Assembly (NCBI GenBank): GCA_903911165.1
Contig: CAIWCQ010000011.1
Span: forward strand, 1 to 8,845
Direction: 5' to 3'
Source of the DNA: an uncultured Actinomycetes bacterium
Lineage (GTDB): Bacteria > Actinomycetota > Actinomycetes > Mycobacteriales > Mycobacteriaceae
Length of the DNA stretch: 8,845 nt
A program made the position numbers and the translations under genes. Within the stretch, counting starts at the first letter, position 1, and the number at the start of each line of letters is the position of its first letter. This document shows, piece by piece, positions 5,806-8,845 of this stretch. Under the pieces are notes generated by a model. It was not told the DNA's origin. It was given only the letters and a program-made list of their open reading frames with translations, and made no database searches.

Positions 5806-5910
5806 ATGGACGACGACGCGATCGCGGAACTGATCGAGGCCGAGCGGACGAAACAGAAAATCGCCGTCCGGCACTCCCTGACCGGCCGGACCGACAAACG
5901 CACACATCGT
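5806..5910 (+). pseudogene. Short coding-like fragment next to the tRNA remnant
   Basis: From ATG 5806 about 35 codons read MDDDAIAELIEAERTKQK and onward to RTDKRTHRQQ. Third positions are nearly all G or C, and the residues suggest an acidic-then-basic helix, both unusual for spacer DNA. There is no ribosome binding site upstream, and the open frame runs on only by reading the antisense of arsI/cadI. It most likely represents a cut-off piece of a gene left by recombination at this junction. I do not recognise the family; it could also be chance. Confidence 0.3.
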
Positions 5911-6332
5911 CAGCAGCACGGCGTGGCGGTAGCCGCCTTGTCCTGTTCTTCGGTGGTGCCGAACGTCTCCGAATCGGCTAACACGGTGTAGACCTCCCAC
6001 TTCTCGCCGGCGGGTCCGGTCACCCACACCTTGTCCTGAGTGGCGAAGCAGCAAGTTGTGCCGATCTCCTCGTCGGTGAACAGGCCCTCGCCGGTCAGTC
6101 GGGCAATCTCGGAGTGCACCTTTTCGCTGGACTCCACCTCGACGCCTAGGTGGTTGACGGTGCCGCCCTGGCCTGGGTTCTCCAGCAGCACCAACTTCAA
6201 CGGCGGTTCGGCGATCGCGAAATTGGCGTATCCGGGTTTTACCTTGGCCGGTGCCGTGTTGAACAGCTTGGAGTAGAACGTGATCGCCTCGTCGAGGTTG
6301 TTGACGTTGAGGGCGAGTTGGGCTCGGGACAT
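5910..6332 (-). CDS. cadI: ArsI/CadI-family heavy-metal/organoarsenical metalloenzyme
   Basis: 140 aa, a single vicinal-oxygen-chelate (glyoxalase/dioxygenase) fold. The sequence closely follows mycobacterial CadI (cadmium-induced, Rv2641) and ArsI, the Fe(II)-dependent lyase that breaks the C-As bond of trivalent organoarsenicals. Expected Fe ligands by alignment are Gln5, His61 (in NHLGVEV) and Glu113 (in KWEVYTVL). The vicinal pair Cys94-Cys95 in GTTCCFATQDKVWV matches the ArsI pair that binds methylarsenite. A second Cys-Cys pair ends the protein (139-140), also seen in CadI. The start is ATG 6332, because AGGAGG at 6342-6347 lies 9 bases before it; ATG 6341 would abut that site directly. 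No arsR, arsC or transporter is adjacent, unlike the usual ars/cad setting. Whether it handles organoarsenicals, cadmium or both cannot be read from sequence. Confidence 0.93.
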   Translation of the reverse strand: MSRAQLALNVNNLDEAITFYSKLFNTAPAKVKPGYANFAIAEPPLKLVLLENPGQGGTVNHLGVEVESSEKVHSEIARLTGEGLFTDEEIGTTCCFATQDKVWVTGPAGEKWEVYTVLADSETFGTTEEQDKAATATPCC

Positions 6333-6341
6333 GGGTTCCAT

Positions 6342-6347
6342 CCTCCT
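6342..6347 (-). promoter_or_regulatory. Ribosome binding site AGGAGG for arsI/cadI
   Basis: CCTCCT on the plus strand reads AGGAGG on the coding strand. It is 9 bases before ATG 6332 and touches the earlier in-frame ATG at 6341, so it decides in favour of the later start (MSRAQLALNV). Confidence 0.85.
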
Positions 6348-6668
6348 ACTGGTGCGACGCCTACCACGCTACGTCGATGATCGCCCTGGCGTGGAATCAG
6401 CCGACGCCGCCGAGTCGCCGCCCGAAAAGTTCACCGTCGATACTGCCCGGGACTCCGATCACGACCAATCGGGTGTCGGCCTTAGCCTCAGCGCTGACCG
6501 CGTTGAGCGTTAGTAATGAGGTCCGTCGGCCGACTCTCTGAAGCAGGCGATCTGACACACACACGACACGCAAGGTGTGAGTCGCCCGGCGGTTTGTGTG
6601 ATGAAACCCGAGTTCAGCGAGTGCCGCCAGTGTGGAGCAGTGCACGGCCCTACGCCGGCGCTTCACGA
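6348..6668. other. Intergenic region between P450 stop and arsI/cadI start
   Basis: About 320 bases upstream of arsI/cadI. The right part holds repeat copy B (6551-6622), 46 bases after the P450 stop. The left part (6348-6550) should contain the arsI/cadI promoter, but I see no clear -10/-35 pair and no convincing ArsR-type palindrome. Open frames on both strands here lack start signals and family resemblance. The gap suggests arsI/cadI is transcribed separately from the P450 despite the shared strand. Confidence 0.6.
6551..6622 (+). repeat. Dispersed repeat, copy B
   Basis: This is a direct copy of 5611-5682 with about 60 of 72 positions identical by hand count, including the unbroken core AAACCCGAGTTCAGCGAGT. 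Its left part is richer in CA dinucleotides (TGACACACACACGACAC). It lies just beyond the 3' end of the P450 gene. The two copies flank a segment holding the tRNA fragment and arsI/cadI. No target-site duplication could be identified by eye. Confidence 0.75.
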
Positions 6669-7871
6669 TCAGGTCGCCGGCGTAAAGGTGGCGCTCATGG
6701 ATTCGATGACACGCAGGACCTGGTTGCCGCTCATGGTGACCGTTTCGACGTCGATGCGCGCAACGCGGGGGATCATGGCCTCGAGTAGGCAGCGCATCTC
6801 GAGCCGGGCGAGGTTCATCCCCACGCAGCTATGAATCCCGAAGCCGAATCCAAGGTGGTCGGATGGTTTGCGGGTGATGTCGAATCGTTCGGGGTCGGTC
6901 CATTTGCGTTCATCGCGGTTTGCGGACCCGAACAACATCAGAACCCGAGCTCCCCGGGGCAGGGCGACCTCGTCGATCCGATGGTCCGCGGTGGCGACCC
7001 GAGTGAAACCGCGCACAGGTGATTCGACTCTGAGGGCTTCGTTGATGGCATGCGGGATCAGTGCGGGGTCAGCCCTGAGCAGGTCCCACTGGTCGGGGTT
7101 GTCGGCCAAGAGACGCAGCAGGTGGCTGATTGCGCCGATGGTGGTGTCCAGGCTCGGGTTGATGTAGTCGAGGAGCAAACTCGGGCCCTGCATCTCGGTG
7201 ATGTCACCCCGTGCAGCAGCGTCGAACACTCCCGCAGCCCAACCGTGCGGGTCGCATCGCTCGGCGAGATCGGGGGCAAAGATGAATTCCCCGACCTGGC
7301 CCATTTCGTCGATGGCGCCCCGGGTCCGGGGGCTGTCGGGGCCGAACGATTCGAAGGATGCCGTGCCCCATCGGAGCATGTTCTCCTGCCCGATCGCGGG
7401 CAGACCTACCAACGACCGCACCACGGTCAGAGGCAGAGCCTGTGCAAAGTCGGTCACGCCGTCGAAGGATCGGCGACTGAGCACGCCCTCGACCAGGGTT
7501 ACCGCCTCGTCGGCCATCAGCGACTCCAGTGCCCGCATCGCCCCCGGCCGCAGTGGCGGGGCGATGACCTTTCGGAACGTCTCGTGCTGCGGCGGGTCGG
7601 AGATCAGGCAGCTAGCCAAAAGCCCGGCCGTCTGGTTGACGGTCTCGTTCACAGCGGGTCCGGAGGCGGAGGAAAACAGTTCGTGATCCCTCAGCGCAGC
7701 GCGCACGTCGCCGTAGCGTCCCATCGCCCACACCCCGGTCGCCGGCAACCACACCACCGGGCCGGCATCGCGGATCGCGCGATAGGCGTCGTAGGGGTCC
7801 GCGTTGGTCTCAGCGTCGTAGAGGTCGACATCGCACACCGGCACATCCCCCACCGGCACCGCTGAGAGCAT
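6669..7871 (-). CDS. Cytochrome P450, CYP199-like
   Basis: 400 aa, soluble bacterial P450 of normal length. The haem signature FGFGIHSCVG (342-351) gives Cys349 as thiolate ligand; the K-helix ExxR is Glu278-Arg281 (EALR); the I-helix acid-alcohol pair is Asp242-Thr243. The stretch LMLFGSANRDERKWTDPERFDITRKPS (311-337) and the N-terminal ADPYDAYRAIRDAGPVVWL closely resemble CYP199 enzymes, which oxidise para-substituted benzoates. The residues before the I-helix acid are NPSL rather than the usual AGxx. It should need a separate ferredoxin and reductase; neither is encoded in the window. Substrate cannot be assigned. The start at 7871 is supported by AAGGAG at 7877-7882. Stand-alone on the minus strand, with its own AT-rich upstream region. 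Confidence 0.95.
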   Translation of the reverse strand: MLSAVPVGDVPVCDVDLYDAETNADPYDAYRAIRDAGPVVWLPATGVWAMGRYGDVRAALRDHELFSSASGPAVNETVNQTAGLLASCLISDPPQHETFRKVIAPPLRPGAMRALESLMADEAVTLVEGVLSRRSFDGVTDFAQALPLTVVRSLVGLPAIGQENMLRWGTASFESFGPDSPRTRGAIDEMGQVGEFIFAPDLAERCDPHGWAAGVFDAAARGDITEMQGPSLLLDYINPSLDTTIGAISHLLRLLADNPDQWDLLRADPALIPHAINEALRVESPVRGFTRVATADHRIDEVALPRGARVLMLFGSANRDERKWTDPERFDITRKPSDHLGFGFGIHSCVGMNLARLEMRCLLEAMIPRVARIDVETVTMSGNQVLRVIESMSATFTPAT

Positions 7872-7876
7872 CGGAA

Positions 7877-7882
7877 CTCCTT
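7877..7882 (-). promoter_or_regulatory. Ribosome binding site AAGGAG for the P450
   Basis: CTCCTT on the plus strand reads AAGGAG on the coding strand, 5 bases before the ATG at 7871. It supports that start, since no other in-frame start lies close to a comparable site. Confidence 0.85.
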
Positions 7883-7883
7883 C

Positions 7884-7957
7884 CGGTCTTATGACTTCGA
7901 ACTGAAGTTAACCGCACCACCTTCAATTTGTAGATAATTTACTACTATTTAAGACCG
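7884..7957 (-). promoter_or_regulatory. AT-rich promoter/operator region upstream of the P450
   Basis: This is the most AT-rich stretch of the window (about 7921-7952), directly upstream of the P450 ribosome binding site. An 8-bp perfect inverted repeat, CGGTCTTA (7884-7891) and TAAGACCG (7950-7957), brackets it with 58 bases between. Inside are ACTTC-gaact-GAAGT (7894-7908) and an imperfect palindrome around TGTAGATAATTTACTACTA (7929-7947, about 6 of 9 paired positions). On the coding strand TAAATT or TATCTA could serve as a -10 element. Such palindromes are typical of TetR- or MarR-type operators, but no regulator gene is adjacent, so control is inferred. Confidence 0.45.
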
Positions 7958-8067
7958 CTCCCGCTCATCGAAGGACATGCGACGCCACGGGCGTTGAGTG
8001 CACTGAAACGGACCGTCACCGAAGACGAGCTGCACCAGTTGGTTCTTGACTCCGATCCCGCCGAACC

Positions 8068-8845
8068 TCACCCCGCGTGGCGCACCCGCACGATCTCCCG
8101 CTTGATCTCCTGGTACGCCTGCACCCGCGCCATCACCGCATCGGCCGCTGAGTCGGAAGGCGCGAAGTCCGGGGTCGCCTCGATCCCGTAGAGCATGGCG
8201 CTCAACTTGGCGTGCAGTTGGGCGCGCTGCTCAGCGGTCTTTGCGTCCGCGCGTTCGGTGCGCAGCGACTCGTCGATCAGACACGCTTCGGAAGCGCACT
8301 TCTGGATCAGTTCCACGCGTTCGATCGCGGCCGATTCCAGGTTGGCGACGGTCGTGTTGGCCTCGGCGAGGATGAGGCGGTCATCGGCGCTGGGCTTGTC
8401 TAACGCGCCCAGGTCCTTGGCGACTTGGCGCAGCGCATGGGCCTTCTGGAATTTGTCGGCGATCGCCTGGATGTCGGTGGTGAAGTCGACCTCACCCAGC
8501 CACCCCGCCCGCGCAGCTTCTGAGGCCTCCACCCGTGCGACGGCGGACCGTGCGGAGTCGACGAGGCGGGCGTTCTTCTCGCCAACGGTTTCGATAAGAC
8601 GTTGCTTCGCCTTGCGCACGGCCTCTTCGCGTTCCTGCTTGGCCCGGGCCGCATCGGCGGCCTCACGGATACGTGCCTGCTCGGCAGCCTCTATCCGGTG
8701 CGCCTCATAGGCGGTCATTGCCTTGTAGATGAGCCAGACAAGAACGGATACGCCGACAGTGACGCCCAGGACGATCCAGACCTGCTTCGGGACGATCGCG
8801 ATCAGGATGATGATGCCGATGATGCCGCCGCCGACAGACGAATCC
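8068..8845 (-). CDS. Membrane-anchored coiled-coil protein, C-terminal part (start beyond window)
   Basis: The frame stays open to the right edge, so the true start is outside; ATG 8718 is internal. The visible 258 residues begin DSSVGGG. Two hydrophobic segments follow: about residues 7-18 (IIGIIILIAIV) and 22-41 (VWIVLGVTVGVSVLVWLIYK), separated by PKQ, forming a hairpin or a split double span. From about 43 to 125 the protein is a charged, alanine-rich helix (EAAEQARIREAADAARAK and onward), probably a coiled coil. The remaining C-terminal half is also helical and contains CASEAC. By the positive-inside rule the long tail should be cytoplasmic. I do not recognise the family; proteins of this build act as scaffolds or stress-response membrane factors, but no function can be assigned. 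Confidence 0.75.
   Translation of the reverse strand, partial: DSSVGGGIIGIIILIAIVPKQVWIVLGVTVGVSVLVWLIYKAMTAYEAHRIEAAEQARIREAADAARAKQEREEAVRKAKQRLIETVGEKNARLVDSARSAVARVEASEAARAGWLGEVDFTTDIQAIADKFQKAHALRQVAKDLGALDKPSADDRLILAEANTTVANLESAAIERVELIQKCASEACLIDESLRTERADAKTAEQRAQLHAKLSAMLYGIEATPDFAPSDSAADAVMARVQAYQEIKREIVRVRHAG

Larger units (their letters stand above)
5456..5909. other. Non-genic junction between hydrogenase operon and arsI/cadI
   Basis: This stretch has no convincing complete gene. It contains, left to right: a hairpin candidate (5470-5494), a short direct repeat CCGCGACGAG at 5542-5551 and 5578-5587 (36 bases apart, each followed by TGAC after 0 or 1 base), a second hairpin (5593-5608), repeat copy A (5611-5682), the 3' half of a tRNA (5724-5770) and a short coding-like fragment (5806-5910). 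The base composition is more mixed than in the flanking genes, and two CTAG tetranucleotides (rare in most bacterial genomes) occur close together near 5782-5792. The operon and arsI/cadI converge on this region, so both transcripts should end here. Overall it looks like a patchwork integration junction. Confidence 0.7.

Noticed and set aside
5611..6622. A composite transposon bounded by the 72-bp repeats
   Set aside because: No transposase or integrase, no terminal inverted repeats and no target-site duplication are visible; only a pair of diverged direct repeats can be claimed.
5611..6622. CRISPR-like repeat array
   Set aside because: There are only two copies, 940 bases apart and about 17% diverged, with a gene between them.
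6397..6666. Minus-strand frame of 89 aa between P450 and arsI/cadI
   Set aside because: It spans repeat copy B, has no ribosome binding site and resembles no family.
7050..7865. Plus-strand frame opposite the P450
   Set aside because: It is the antisense of a P450 with all catalytic motifs, and no start signal precedes it.
7994..8191. Possible small plus-strand gene starting VSALKRTVTEDELHQL
   Set aside because: The first 25 residues look mildly coding and an AT-rich region lies upstream, but there is no well-placed ribosome binding site and the second half is antisense to the membrane-protein gene.

Overview
The window is high-GC actinobacterial DNA, most likely from Mycolicibacterium or a close mycobacterial relative. 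The evidence is the strong G/C bias at third codon positions, frequent GTG starts, a [NiFe]-hydrogenase accessory operon of the kind found in H2-scavenging actinobacteria, and an ArsI/CadI-family protein very like mycobacterial CadI.

Bases 1-5455 (+ strand) are the 3' part of a [NiFe] uptake hydrogenase operon. It opens with the last codons of the catalytic large subunit. The first complete codon is probably the His of the C-terminal DPCxxCxxH motif, so the visible tail would be the peptide removed during maturation. The order then is: a HybD-type maturation endopeptidase with an extra C-terminal domain, a small conserved-looking protein, a TPR protein, an Nfu/NifU-Rieske iron-sulphur protein (similar to the HucE/HhyE proteins of the M. 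smegmatis hydrogenase loci), a six-repeat NHL beta-propeller, and an unrecognised 280-aa protein. Almost every junction is a GTGA, TGATG or ATGA stop/start overlap, and one junction seems to run through a 15-codon mini-ORF. This points to coupled translation of one assembly or electron-transfer module. The likely division of labour is protease for nickel-dependent C-terminal processing, Nfu-Rieske for cluster delivery or electron transfer, and TPR plus propeller as protein-protein scaffolds.

Bases 5456-5909 are a non-genic junction. They hold two weak hairpins, a roughly 72-bp repeat (copy A), the 3' half of a tRNA gene ending in CCA with no 5' half, and a short coding-like fragment. The tRNA fragment looks like an integration scar. 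By its orientation, the hydrogenase side would be the integrated DNA.

Bases 5910-8845 carry genes on the minus strand: an ArsI/CadI-type vicinal-oxygen-chelate metalloenzyme, a cytochrome P450 resembling the CYP199 group with an AT-rich promoter region upstream, and the C-terminal part of a membrane-anchored coiled-coil protein running off the right edge. A second copy of the repeat (copy B) lies between the P450 and arsI/cadI, exactly 940 bp from copy A in direct orientation.

No CRISPR array, complete tRNA, rRNA, transposase or integrase gene is visible in the window.
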